Positions 54,486 through 63,252 of a stretch of DNA of 64,000 nt are shown here, one piece after another. Below the pieces are notes generated by a model. The model saw only the letters and a list, made by a program, of their open reading frames with translations, ran no database searches and was not told the origin of the DNA. The DNA is taken from the NCBI GenBank assembly GCA_003569145.1, contig BGOH01000001.1, forward strand, positions 1-64,000, read 5' to 3'. Origin of the DNA: Clavibacter sp. GTDB taxonomy: Bacteria; Actinomycetota; Actinomycetes; Nanopelagicales; Nanopelagicaceae. Made by a program: the position numbers and the translations under genes. Numbering within the stretch: position 1 is the first letter of the stretch; each line of letters starts with the position of its first letter.

Positions 54486-56563
54486 ATGCCTCCTTCCTGC
54501 ATTCCCCGAAGCTCCCTCTTTAATTCTTTTATCTCGTCTCGCAGACGAGCTGCAAGTTCAAATTGCAGTTCAGCTGCAGCATTTCTCATTTGCTCGGTTA
54601 GAGAATCTATTAGGCCCAGTAACTCGGCAAGCGGTAAGGCTACGAGTGATTTGGCATGCACGCCAACTGGAGTCTGACTCATCCCGCGCTTCTTATTTCC
54701 AGCCAGCAAAGCGTTGGTGTCATCGCTCTCCTCAGCGATTAAATCGGTGATATCTGCAATTTTTTTACGAAGCGGCTGAGGATCAAGCCCTGCTGCAAGG
54801 TTATAGGCCACCTGCTTAGCTCTTCTTCGATTGGTTTCATCAATTGCTCTAGTCATGGAATCAGTGATCTTGTCGGCATACATATGAACCTCGCCTGAAA
54901 CATTTCGGGCAGCGCGTCCAATAGTTTGAATTAGCGAGCGAGTTGAGCGCAGGAATCCCTCTTTATCAGCATCGAGAATTGCAACAAGTGATACTTCAGG
55001 AAGATCTAGACCTTCGCGTAGCAAGTTGATTCCGATAAGAACATCGTATTCGCCAAGCCTTAATTCTCTAAGCAGTTCCACTCTTCTTAAAGTATCAACC
55101 TCTGAGTGCAAATATCGAACTCTGATTCCAGCATCTGTAAAGAAATCAGTTAAATCCTCTGCCATCTTCTTTGTCAGAGTTGTAACCAAGACCCGCTCAT
55201 TCTTCTCAGCTCTTACCTTAATTTCTGACATTAAGTCATCGATTTGATTCTTTATTGGTTTTAGAACAATCTTGGGATCAACAAGTCCAGTTGGCCTGAT
55301 GACCTGCTCAACAAATACTCCCCCTGTTTTCTCCATCTCATAGGGGCCAGGCGTTGCTGAGAGATAAACCTTCTGTGGGGTTCGCTCTAGAAATTCGGCA
55401 AACTTTAAAGGACGGTTATCAAGAGCGCTTGGCAGGCGAAAACCATGCTCCACAAGCGTTCTCTTTCTTGATGCATCGCCCTCATACATCGCCCCAATTT
55501 GTGGAACAGTGATATGAGACTCATCGATTACGCAAAGGAAGTCCTCTGGAAAGTAATCTAGTAGACAGTTAGGGGCAGAGCCTGGCTCTCGAAAATCTAT
55601 ATGCCTTGAGTAATTCTCAATTCCAGAACAAAAGCCAAGCTGCAGCATCATTTCAATATCAAATGTGGTTCGCATTCGAAGGCGCTGGGCCTCAAGTAGC
55701 TTATTAGCCTTCTCTAACTCTTTAAGGCGAACATCTAGCTCTGCTTCGATATTGGCAATAGCTCGCTTCATTGTCTCAGGTCCTGCTGAGTAATGAGTAG
55801 CTGGAAATATGAATACTTCTTTAACATCACTAACAATTTCACCAGTTAGTGGATGTAGAGTTGTTAAGCGTTCAATTTCATCGCCAAAGAATTCAATTCT
55901 GGTAGCGAGCTCTTCATAGACTGGAATGATTTCAACAGTATCACCACGAACTCTGAAAGTTCCCCTCTCAAAGGCCATATCGTTTCGCTTGTACTGGATA
56001 TCAACAAAACGCCTGAGTAAAACATTTCTATCAATTTTATCTCCCACAGCTAGAGTGATCATTCGATCGATATATTCCTGCGGGGTACCAAGGCCGTATA
56101 TGCATGAGACCGAAGCAACAACTATTACATCGCGCCTTGTTAAAAGTGAGTATGTGGCCGAGTAACGAAGACGCTCAACTTCAGAATTAACTGAGGAGTC
56201 TTTCTCTATGAAGGTATCAGTCTGCGGGACATAGGCCTCAGGTTGGTAATAGTCGTAATAAGAGACAAAGTATTCAATGGCATTATTCGGCATTAGCTCT
56301 TTAAACTCATTTGCAAGTTGAGCTGCAAGAGTTTTATTTGGCGCAAGAACTAGGGTTGGACGCTGAACTGCCTCAATTAGCCAAGCAGTGGTTGCAGACT
56401 TTCCAGTTCCAGTAGCTCCGAGTAAGACCACATCGCTCTCACCACTATTAATTCTGCGAGTCAGCTCTGCAATAGCATCTGGTTGATCTCCAGCTGGCTT
56501 AAAATCGCTGATGACCTCAAAGGCCCGATTAGCTCTTGGTGTTGATGTAACTGCCCGCGCCAT
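54482..56563 (-). CDS. uvrB: Excinuclease ABC subunit B
   Basis: DNA-loading helicase of the Uvr system. Walker [11 protein letters not shown] (49-58), beta-hairpin [19 protein letters not shown]-type [11 protein letters not shown], helicase motif [11 protein letters not shown], and a C-terminal UVR domain ([17 protein letters not shown]). 693 residues. It is co-transcribed with uvrA and uvrC. Confidence 0.97.
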   Translation of the reverse strand: MARAVTSTPRANRAFEVISDFKPAGDQPDAIAELTRRINSGESDVVLLGATGTGKSATTAWLIEAVQRPTLVLAPNKTLAAQLANEFKELMPNNAIEYFVSYYDYYQPEAYVPQTDTFIEKDSSVNSEVERLRYSATYSLLTRRDVIVVASVSCIYGLGTPQEYIDRMITLAVGDKIDRNVLLRRFVDIQYKRNDMAFERGTFRVRGDTVEIIPVYEELATRIEFFGDEIERLTTLHPLTGEIVSDVKEVFIFPATHYSAGPETMKRAIANIEAELDVRLKELEKANKLLEAQRLRMRTTFDIEMMLQLGFCSGIENYSRHIDFREPGSAPNCLLDYFPEDFLCVIDESHITVPQIGAMYEGDASRKRTLVEHGFRLPSALDNRPLKFAEFLERTPQKVYLSATPGPYEMEKTGGVFVEQVIRPTGLVDPKIVLKPIKNQIDDLMSEIKVRAEKNERVLVTTLTKKMAEDLTDFFTDAGIRVRYLHSEVDTLRRVELLRELRLGEYDVLIGINLLREGLDLPEVSLVAILDADKEGFLRSTRSLIQTIGRAARNVSGEVHMYADKITDSMTRAIDETNRRRAKQVAYNLAAGLDPQPLRKKIADITDLIAEESDDTNALLAGNKKRGMSQTPVGVHAKSLVALPLAELLGLIDSLTEQMRNAAAELQFELAARLRDEIKELKRELRGMQEGGM

Positions 56564-56564
56564 A

Positions 56565-57170
56565 TTACAAACCTTGCTTCTGAGCTCTAGGCAGGAGCTC
56601 GTTGGCCATTAACTCCTCCACCGCCCGAGTTAACTCATCAATACTTCCATCATTTCTAATGATGTAATTAGCGATCTTCTCCCGCTCCGAATCACTGACT
56701 TGAGCTGCCATTCTCTGGGTGATCTCGTAATCCTTTAAACCCCGCAAACGTAAACGCTCACGTCTTATTTCCTCATCTGCTGAGACTGTTACAACATAGT
56801 CAAATCTCTTAGCGCCATCACTTTCAACAAGTAAGGGAATCTGATTAATTAAAATGGCTCCGCTCGGCAGCTTTCTTGCGAGCTTCTCAGCAGCTTCTCG
56901 AACTAGAGGATGAATAATTGATTCTAATTTCTTTCGTAAATCGCTCTCTTTAAAGACAACGGCTGCCAATTTTGAACGATCAATCTGTCCTTCACTTAAA
57001 ATTGAGTCGCCAAAGGCGGTAACAACTTCTTCATATCCCGGGCTTCCTCGCTCAATTACCTCACGGGCTAATTGATCAGAATCAATAACTAATGCGCCAA
57101 GTTCTTCCAGAATCTCACCAACCAGGCTCTTACCTGATCCGATACCGCCAGTTAACGCAACTCTTAACAC
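56565..57170 (-). CDS. coaE: Dephospho-CoA kinase
   Basis: Last step of CoA synthesis. P-loop GGIGSGKS (8-15), [11 protein letters not shown]-like [10 protein letters not shown], lid [19 protein letters not shown]. 201 residues. It lies between the rpsA terminator and uvrB; coaE-uvrB is a conserved pair in actinobacteria. Confidence 0.95.
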   Translation of the reverse strand: MLRVALTGGIGSGKSLVGEILEELGALVIDSDQLAREVIERGSPGYEEVVTAFGDSILSEGQIDRSKLAAVVFKESDLRKKLESIIHPLVREAAEKLARKLPSGAILINQIPLLVESDGAKRFDYVVTVSADEEIRRERLRLRGLKDYEITQRMAAQVSDSEREKIANYIIRNDGSIDELTRAVEELMANELLPRAQKQGL

Positions 57171-57186
57171 TGCTTCAGCCTACCTA

Positions 57187-57223
57187 GAAAAATAAAACTG
57201 GGCCCTTCAAAGAAGGACCCAGT
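57187..57223 (-). terminator. Rho-independent terminator of rpsA
   Basis: Minus-strand stem ACTGGGTCCTTC/GAAGGGCCCAGT (11-12 pairs, one mismatch) with a TTT loop, followed by TTTATTTTT. It lies 20 bases after the rpsA stop. coaE begins 17 bases further on, so it depends on read-through or on a promoter within the terminator. Confidence 0.9.
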
Positions 57224-57242
57224 GATTTAAAACGGGGCAGAG

Positions 57243-58589
57243 TTACTCGGCTTCTGGGGTAGCAACTGAGGCAGCTGCAGCATCGGCTGCTTGAGCCTCT
57301 GCCTTCTGCTTCTTATGAGCCAAGAATCTAGTTTGAGCTTCAGCATATTGCCGCTCCCACTCCTGGCGCTGTGTTTCATATCCTGGCTGCCACTCCTGGG
57401 TTGAAGCATCAAAGCCTTCAGGATAAATAAAGTTTCCATTTTCATCATAGCGAGCTGGCATTCCATATTGAGTTGGATCAAAAGCTTCAACTGCAACATC
57501 TTGTCCCTCATTTGCTTGCTTAAGAGAAAGTGAGATGCGGCGGCGCTCTAGATCAATATCGATGATCTTTACAAACAAAGAGTCTCCAACTTGAACTACC
57601 TGCTCTGGAATTTCAACATGGCGTTCTGCTAGCTCTGAGATGTGAACTAAACCTTCGATTCCATCAAATACCTTTATAAAGGCGCCGAATGGAACTAATT
57701 TAGTAACCTCACCTGGCACTACCTGATTAATAGTGTGGGTGCGAGCAAATGCCTGCCATGGATCTTCTTGTGTTGCTTTGAGGGAAAGTGAAACTCTCTC
57801 ACGCTCAAAATCAACTTCCAGAACTTCAACAGTAACCTCATCGCCAACTGCAACAACTTCACCTGGATGATCGATATGTTTCCAAGAGAGCTCAGAGACG
57901 TGGACAAGACCATCAACGCCGCCAAGGTCTACGAATGCACCAAAGTTAACGATTGATGAAACTACACCTTCGCGCACTTGACCCTTGATCAACTGATTAA
58001 GGAAAGTTGTGCGGGATTCAGATTGGCTCTGCTCTAAAAATGCTCTACGGGATAGCACTACGTTGTTACGGTTCTTATCAAGTTCAATAATGCGGGCTTC
58101 AATTTCTTTTCCAATATATGGCGAGAGATCTCTAACCCGGCGCATCTCAACAAGGGATGCTGGAAGAAAGCCTCTTAGGCCAATATCAACAATTAATCCA
58201 CCCTTAACAACTTCAATTACTGTGCCTGTGACAACTTCGTCGCGCTCTTTCTTGCCTTCAATATCGCTCCAGGCTTTTTCATACTGTGCGCGCTTCTTAG
58301 AAAGTATTAAGCGACCTTCTTTATCTTCCTTCTGCAGAACTAGGGCTTCAACCCGATCTCCAACTTTTACCAATTCACTTGGATCAAGGTCATGGCGGAT
58401 CGAGAGCTCTCTAGCTGGAATTACGCCTTCAGTTTTATAACCAATATCAAGTAGGACTTCGTCGCGATCTACCTGGACTATTACGCCAGAGACTAGATCT
58501 CCATCATTAAAATTCTTTATTGTGCCTTCGATTGCGGCGAGAAAATCTTCTGCATTTCCAACATCGTTTACTGTTATTTGAGTTGACAA
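57243..58589 (-). CDS. rpsA: Ribosomal protein S1
   Basis: mRNA-binding 30S protein. Four S1 (OB-fold) repeats: GDLVSGVIVQVDRDEVLLDIG, DEVVTGTVIEVVKGGLIVDIGLRGFLP, GQVREGVVSSIVNFGAFVDLGG, and PGEVTKLVPFGAFIKVFDGIEG. A disordered Ala/Glu/Gln-rich C-terminal tail (about 380-448) is usual in actinobacteria. 448 residues. Own promoter, leader and terminator. Confidence 0.96.
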   Translation of the reverse strand: MSTQITVNDVGNAEDFLAAIEGTIKNFNDGDLVSGVIVQVDRDEVLLDIGYKTEGVIPARELSIRHDLDPSELVKVGDRVEALVLQKEDKEGRLILSKKRAQYEKAWSDIEGKKERDEVVTGTVIEVVKGGLIVDIGLRGFLPASLVEMRRVRDLSPYIGKEIEARIIELDKNRNNVVLSRRAFLEQSQSESRTTFLNQLIKGQVREGVVSSIVNFGAFVDLGGVDGLVHVSELSWKHIDHPGEVVAVGDEVTVEVLEVDFERERVSLSLKATQEDPWQAFARTHTINQVVPGEVTKLVPFGAFIKVFDGIEGLVHISELAERHVEIPEQVVQVGDSLFVKIIDIDLERRRISLSLKQANEGQDVAVEAFDPTQYGMPARYDENGNFIYPEGFDASTQEWQPGYETQRQEWERQYAEAQTRFLAHKKQKAEAQAADAAAASVATPEAE

Positions 58590-58714
58590 GGTACTCCGTG
58601 GGGAATTTTTCTAGTAGGGCACGCACAAAGTCCGACTCCATCTACTTGTAGATTGTCTACTAGCAAAGGGGCGCTTCCTACTACGTCCGAGGAGGCACAG
58701 GAACCTTAAGCGAG
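58590..58714 (-). ncRNA. Structured 5' leader of rpsA
   Basis: About 125 transcribed bases. An outer stem CTAGTAG (58611-58617) with CTACTAG (58657-58663) can enclose an inner perfect hairpin ATCTAC-TT-GTAGAT (58640-58653). S1 is autoregulated through its leader in gammaproteobacteria; no family is described to me for this lineage. Function is inferred. Confidence 0.45.
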
Positions 58715-58720
58715 GGCGTA

Positions 58721-58750
58721 AATCTACTTTCTAATGCGCTTATCGGTCAA
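58721..58750 (-). promoter_or_regulatory. rpsA promoter
   Basis: TTGACC (58750-58745), 18-base spacer, TAGATT (58726-58721) on the minus strand, starting just after the polA stop at 58758. Confidence 0.65.
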
Positions 58751-58757
58751 TTTGAGG

Positions 58758-61313
58758 CTAATGGGCTGCTAAATCCCAACTCTTTCCAAAGCCGATATTG
58801 ACATCAAGCGGAGCCTTTAGCTCAAAGGCACTTCCCATCTGCTTTCTTACCAATTCTTCCATGACCTCATGCTCACCCTTGGCGATTTCAAAGATTAATT
58901 CATCATGGACCTGAAGTAATAGCCTTGATGATAAATTCTTAGCCTTCATGGCTTTTTCAACATTTAGCATTGCAACTTTAATTATGTCTGCAGCAGATCC
59001 TTGGATTGGAGCATTAAGAGCCATCCGCTCTGCCATTTCACGTCTGCCACGATTTTCATGGCTTAGATCAGGTAGATAGCGCCTTCTGCCCAGAATCGTT
59101 TCGGTATAACCTTTTTCTCTAGCAATTTTTACAACTTCTTTCAAATAATCTTGAATGCCTCCAAATCTTTCAAAATACTTGCTCATCAAAATACTTGCAT
59201 CAGTTGGTGAAATATCTAATTGCTGTGCAAGTCCATAGGAGGAAAGACCATAGGCAAGTCCATAGGACATTGCCTTAATCTGCCTTCTCATATCTGCATC
59301 AACTTTTGATACTGGAACATCAAATACTTGTGCGCCAACTGTTGAATGTAAGTCCTCCCCGGTTCTAAATGCTTCAAGTAGTCCTTTGTCATCAGATAAG
59401 TGGGCCATAATGCGCATCTCAATCTGGCTGTAATCGGCAGTTAATAGATCAACAAATGGATCTTGGGCGATAAAGCAGTTTCTAATTCTTCTCCCCTCAT
59501 CGCTTCTGATCGGAATATTTTGTAGGTTTGGCTCTGTTGATGAAAGTCGTCCTGTTGCCGTCGTGGTCTGCTGAAACGTGGTGTGAATTCTGCTATCAGC
59601 TTTAGTTGAATTAAGCAGTCCATCAACAGTTGTTCTAAGCTTTCCAACTTCGCGAATTCGCAGAAGCGAAGCTAAAACTGGATGCTTAGTTGTTGAATAA
59701 AGCCACTCTAAAGATTCAGCGTCGGTACTAAAGCCTGTTTTAATCCGCTTTGTTTTAGGAAGCTTTAGCTCTTCAAATAAAACAACCTGCAATTGCTTCG
59801 GGGAGGCAGCGTTAAATTCGTGCCCAACCGAATTGTATGCAAGAGATGTTGCCTCTGCCTCTTCTTTCTCAAAGAAGCTCAATAAAGATTTCATCTCCGC
59901 TTTATCTATTGCGATGCCAGTTGCCTCCATTTCGGCCAACACATGCATCGTGGGCATCTCTATCTGGTTATATAAATCAAGGCAGCTCATTGCCTCCAGT
60001 TCTTTTGAAAGCGTTGCCCAGAGTTCACCTAGGTGGGAGGCGATACTTGGATTCCAATCTGTGGAGAAAAGGTCTGTAGGTGTGTTTTCACTTTCAACAC
60101 CAAGATACTTCTGCAGAAGGTCAGCTAGTGCAATATCTCTTGAACCAGCGTTGAGTAAATAGGCAGCAACTTCAGTATCAACAGCTACCGATCTCAAAAG
60201 TTTTGAGGAGATAGCTTTCTTTGCGCCATGAAAGATAAATCCTTTAAAACTAGCTATCGAATCTGTTACCTCATTAAGCGGCGCAACCAAGACCTCCTCG
60301 GGCTCAATCGAAATTGCAGCTTGGTTCTCTGAAAGTATTAGGCCCACAAGGCCCGTACTAGAGCTAAGTGCTTTTTCAAACTCATTTTTCTTTACCTCGC
60401 GAACGCTCGCCTTTTTTGCAACAACTTCTTTTACTTGCCCTCCTTTAGCAAAGGGAGCAACCCTTGCTTTGAGAGCTTTAATTTCTAGTTTTTCAAATAA
60501 TTGATTCACTTTTGATATCTCAACACCGCTCCATGCAAGATCTGTTAATTCAGGCGCTAGCGGCAGATCACTTCTTAGTTGAGTCAATTCACGATTGGTT
60601 ATTACTGCAGGAAGCGCTGTCCTTAAGGACTCCCCTGCTTTGCCTGGAACGGTATCTACCTTGGCAATCAACTCTGAAAGGGAGCCAAATTCTTGAATCC
60701 ATTTAGTTGCTGTCTTCTCGCCAACTCCAGGTATTGATGGCAAGTTATCACTTGGATCACCTCGAAGGGCAGCAAAGTCAGGATACTGTTTTGGCGTTAG
60801 ACCATATTTTTCGAAAACTGCACTGGGCGTCATTCTGGAAAGTTCAGTCACGCCTTTTTTTGGATAGAGGACAGTTACCTGATCACTTACTAATTGAAAT
60901 GAATCACGATCTCCAGAGCAGATGTATATCTCTGCCTCGTCGCTAAAGTGCTTCACAAAAGTTGCGATTACATCATCGGCTTCATAGCCCTCAAGCTCAA
61001 AATGCGGAATCACAAAGGCATCCAAGAGCTCATTAATGTAGGAGACCTGAGAGCGAAACTCCTCAGGAGTGGCGGCTCGATTTGCTTTATATTCCGGAAA
61101 CTTTTCAGATCTAAAGGTCTTGCGAGATACATCAAAGGCAGTTGCAATATGAGTTGGTTTTTCATCTCTGATTAAGTTAATCAGCATAGAGGCAAAACCA
61201 TAGATCGCATTTGTGGGCTGCCCGCTCGAGGTTGAAAAGTTCTCAACTGGCAGGGCATAGAAAGCCCTAAAGGCCATTGAATGGCCATCTAGTATGAGCA
61301 ACTTCTTCTTCAT
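58758..61313 (-). CDS. polA: DNA polymerase I
   Basis: 5' nuclease and polymerase for repair and Okazaki processing. N-terminal 5'-3' exonuclease (LLILDGHSMAFRAFYALP, AFDVSRKTFRSEKFPEYKANR, GVGEKTATKWIQE); the middle 3'-5' exonuclease-like domain lacks the catalytic DxE and related acidic motifs, as in other actinobacterial PolA; polymerase domain has DYSQIEMRIMAHLS (motif A), the O-helix RRQIKAMSYGLAYG, and QVHDELIFE (motif C). ATG at 61313 (MKKKLLILD) gives 851 residues; the open frame runs 13 codons further. TAAGAT lies eight bases upstream. Confidence 0.95.
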   Translation of the reverse strand: MKKKLLILDGHSMAFRAFYALPVENFSTSSGQPTNAIYGFASMLINLIRDEKPTHIATAFDVSRKTFRSEKFPEYKANRAATPEEFRSQVSYINELLDAFVIPHFELEGYEADDVIATFVKHFSDEAEIYICSGDRDSFQLVSDQVTVLYPKKGVTELSRMTPSAVFEKYGLTPKQYPDFAALRGDPSDNLPSIPGVGEKTATKWIQEFGSLSELIAKVDTVPGKAGESLRTALPAVITNRELTQLRSDLPLAPELTDLAWSGVEISKVNQLFEKLEIKALKARVAPFAKGGQVKEVVAKKASVREVKKNEFEKALSSSTGLVGLILSENQAAISIEPEEVLVAPLNEVTDSIASFKGFIFHGAKKAISSKLLRSVAVDTEVAAYLLNAGSRDIALADLLQKYLGVESENTPTDLFSTDWNPSIASHLGELWATLSKELEAMSCLDLYNQIEMPTMHVLAEMEATGIAIDKAEMKSLLSFFEKEEAEATSLAYNSVGHEFNAASPKQLQVVLFEELKLPKTKRIKTGFSTDAESLEWLYSTTKHPVLASLLRIREVGKLRTTVDGLLNSTKADSRIHTTFQQTTTATGRLSSTEPNLQNIPIRSDEGRRIRNCFIAQDPFVDLLTADYSQIEMRIMAHLSDDKGLLEAFRTGEDLHSTVGAQVFDVPVSKVDADMRRQIKAMSYGLAYGLSSYGLAQQLDISPTDASILMSKYFERFGGIQDYLKEVVKIAREKGYTETILGRRRYLPDLSHENRGRREMAERMALNAPIQGSAADIIKVAMLNVEKAMKAKNLSSRLLLQVHDELIFEIAKGEHEVMEELVRKQMGSAFELKAPLDVNIGFGKSWDLAAH

Positions 61314-61321
61314 CGCGCTTA

Positions 61322-61345
61322 ATCTTAGGCATTGCCACATACAAT
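61322..61345. promoter_or_regulatory. Divergent polA/thioesterase promoters
   Basis: Plus strand TACAAT (61340-61345) is seven bases before ATG 61353. Minus strand TAAGAT (61327-61322) is eight bases before polA ATG 61313. Neither gene has a Shine-Dalgarno, suggesting leaderless or near-leaderless mRNAs. Confidence 0.45.
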
Positions 61346-61352
61346 TGCCCAC

Positions 61353-61757
61353 ATGACAGACTTCAATGAGATATTAAATGATCGTGGCCGCGGGGCCCTT
61401 GATAAGAAGATGGGAATTGAAATCACTGAAGCTAGCCCGCAGCGCCTAGTTGGCCGAATGCCAGTTGAAGGAAATACTCAACCTTTTGGCCTTCTTCATG
61501 GTGGAGCAAATGTTGTTCTAGCAGAAAGCTTGGGCTCAGTTGGAACCCATCTACATGCAGGACCCTCTAGAAGAATTGTTGGAATTGAGATAAGTGCAAG
61601 CCATCACAAGAGCGCAACAGAGGGTTATGTAACAGCAGTTGCAACAGCGGTAACCCTTGGAAAAACTCTCTGCACTTACAACGTAGAGATTACAAACGAT
61701 AAAGGCCAGAAAACCTGCACCGCAAGAATTACATGCTTAATTCTTGCTCAGCGCTAG
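61353..61757 (+). CDS. Hotdog-fold acyl-CoA thioesterase (PaaI/MenI-like)
   Basis: 134 residues from MTDFNEIL. KMGIEITEASPQRLVGRMPVEGNTQPFGLLHGGANVVLAESLGS is the family's active-site region, with the G-HGG motif and the catalytic glutamate in AES; LGKTLCTYNVEITNDKG follows. It probably hydrolyses an aromatic or DHNA-type CoA thioester (menaquinone synthesis or phenylacetate-type roles); the exact substrate is unknown. An upstream in-frame ATG (61332) is disfavoured by the TACAAT box. Its end abuts livF convergently. Confidence 0.85.
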   Translation: MTDFNEILNDRGRGALDKKMGIEITEASPQRLVGRMPVEGNTQPFGLLHGGANVVLAESLGSVGTHLHAGPSRRIVGIEISASHHKSATEGYVTAVATAVTLGKTLCTYNVEITNDKGQKTCTARITCLILAQR

Positions 61758-62486
61758 TTAATCTAGCTCGTTTGCCCCTGTTCCAAGATAAGCTGACTTA
61801 ACATGCGGATCATTTAGTAAGTCTTTGCCCTTAGCTTCCTTGGTGATATTTCCAACTTCTAATACATATGCTCGGTCTGAGCGCTGTAGCGCTTGCTGAG
61901 CATTTTGCTCTACTAGAAGAATTGTCACTCCAATTTTATTAATCTGGGTAATGATTCGGAAAATATTGGCAATCATCTGTGGGGCAAGTCCCATTGAAGG
62001 CTCATCAAGAAGGAGTACTTTTGGCTTAGCCATAAGCGCTCGCCCAATCGCAAGCATCTGTTGCTCGCCTCCTGAGAGAGTTCCTCCTGCTTGAGTGGCA
62101 CGCTCCTTTAGACGTGGAAATAGCTCATAAACTGTTGCTAGATCCTCTGCAATCTCAGACTTCTTCATCTTAAGGTGGTATTTACCAAGTTCTAGATTTT
62201 CAAGAACGGTCATTCCAGGAAATATTCCACGACCCTCTGGAGCTTGAGAAATGCCAAGTGAAACTCTTTGGTGGGCCTTATATTTCAAAATGTCTTCACC
62301 ATCGTAGGTGATTGTGCCTGACGTCGGATTTAGTAGCCCTGAAATGGTCTTAAGGAGTGTAGTTTTTCCAGCGCCGTTGGCTCCTATGAGGGAGACGATT
62401 TCACCTTGGTTTACAACAAGTGAAATGCCCTTAACTGCCTCGATTTTTCCATAGGCAACACGAAGATCTTTAATTTCAAGACGCAT
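61758..62486 (-). CDS. livF: Branched-chain amino acid ABC transporter ATPase LivF
   Basis: Cytoplasmic ATPase of the LIV-type importer. Walker A GANGAGKTT, signature LSGGEQQMLAIGRALM, Walker B VLLLDEPSMGLAP, H-loop around ILLVEQNAQQAL (typical LivF). 242 residues. It overlaps livG by 11 bases. Confidence 0.93.
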   Translation of the reverse strand: MRLEIKDLRVAYGKIEAVKGISLVVNQGEIVSLIGANGAGKTTLLKTISGLLNPTSGTITYDGEDILKYKAHQRVSLGISQAPEGRGIFPGMTVLENLELGKYHLKMKKSEIAEDLATVYELFPRLKERATQAGGTLSGGEQQMLAIGRALMAKPKVLLLDEPSMGLAPQMIANIFRIITQINKIGVTILLVEQNAQQALQRSDRAYVLEVGNITKEAKGKDLLNDPHVKSAYLGTGANELD

Positions 62487-63252
62487 CTTCAGGTACTCCT
62501 AAATAAGCCTCAATTACTCTCTTATCATCTTGGACGTTTCGAGGTGAGTCATCAGCAATTTTCTGTCCGAAATCTAGAACAACGACTCGATCTGAGACTT
62601 TCATAACAAGAGACATATCGTGCTCGATCAAAAGAACTGTATATCCAGCATCACGAATCTTTCTAATCGTTGCTGCTAGCTCAACCTTTTCTGCCGGATT
62701 AAATCCAGCTGCTGGTTCATCAAGTAGAAGTAGCTTTGGCTCCGCTCCCATCGCTCTTGCAATCTCAAGTCTTCTCTGTACGCCATATGGAAGATTCTTT
62801 GCTAAGCGATCTGCATACTCACCAATTCCTATGAAATCCAATAACTCTTGCGCTCTTGCTTTGTCGCGTTTTTCTTCACGTCTAGAAATTGGGAACCCGA
62901 ATAATCCAGATACCAGGCCAGACTTTTTGTGGGTATCAGTTGCAGTCATTACGTTTTCGAGGGCTGTCATATCTCCCCAGAGTCGAATGTTCTGAAAAGT
63001 TCTAGCCACCCCTCTCTTTGTTATTTTATAACGCTTCACTCCAGATAAAGATTTTCCATCAAAAATAATCTCACCAGAAGTTATCTGATAAACACCTGTT
63101 ATTACATTAAAGACCGTTGTTTTGCCAGCGCCATTCGGTCCAATTAGACCAAGGATTTCTTGCTTTTTAACATCAAATGTCACATCGCTTAGGGCAGTAA
63201 CTCCCCCAAATTTCATTGTGACATTTTTGAGCTGTATCAAGGATGAAGTCAT
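62476..63252 (-). CDS. livG: Branched-chain amino acid ABC transporter ATPase LivG
   Basis: Second ATPase. Walker A GPNGAGKTT, the LivG-type VARTFQNIRLWGDMTALENV, signature-like LPYGVQRRLEIARAMG, Walker B LLLLDEPAAGFNP, VLLIEHDMSLVM. 258 residues. It overlaps livM by four bases. Confidence 0.93.
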   Translation of the reverse strand: MTSSLIQLKNVTMKFGGVTALSDVTFDVKKQEILGLIGPNGAGKTTVFNVITGVYQITSGEIIFDGKSLSGVKRYKITKRGVARTFQNIRLWGDMTALENVMTATDTHKKSGLVSGLFGFPISRREEKRDKARAQELLDFIGIGEYADRLAKNLPYGVQRRLEIARAMGAEPKLLLLDEPAAGFNPAEKVELAATIRKIRDAGYTVLLIEHDMSLVMKVSDRVVVLDFGQKIADDSPRNVQDDKRVIEAYLGVPEDAS

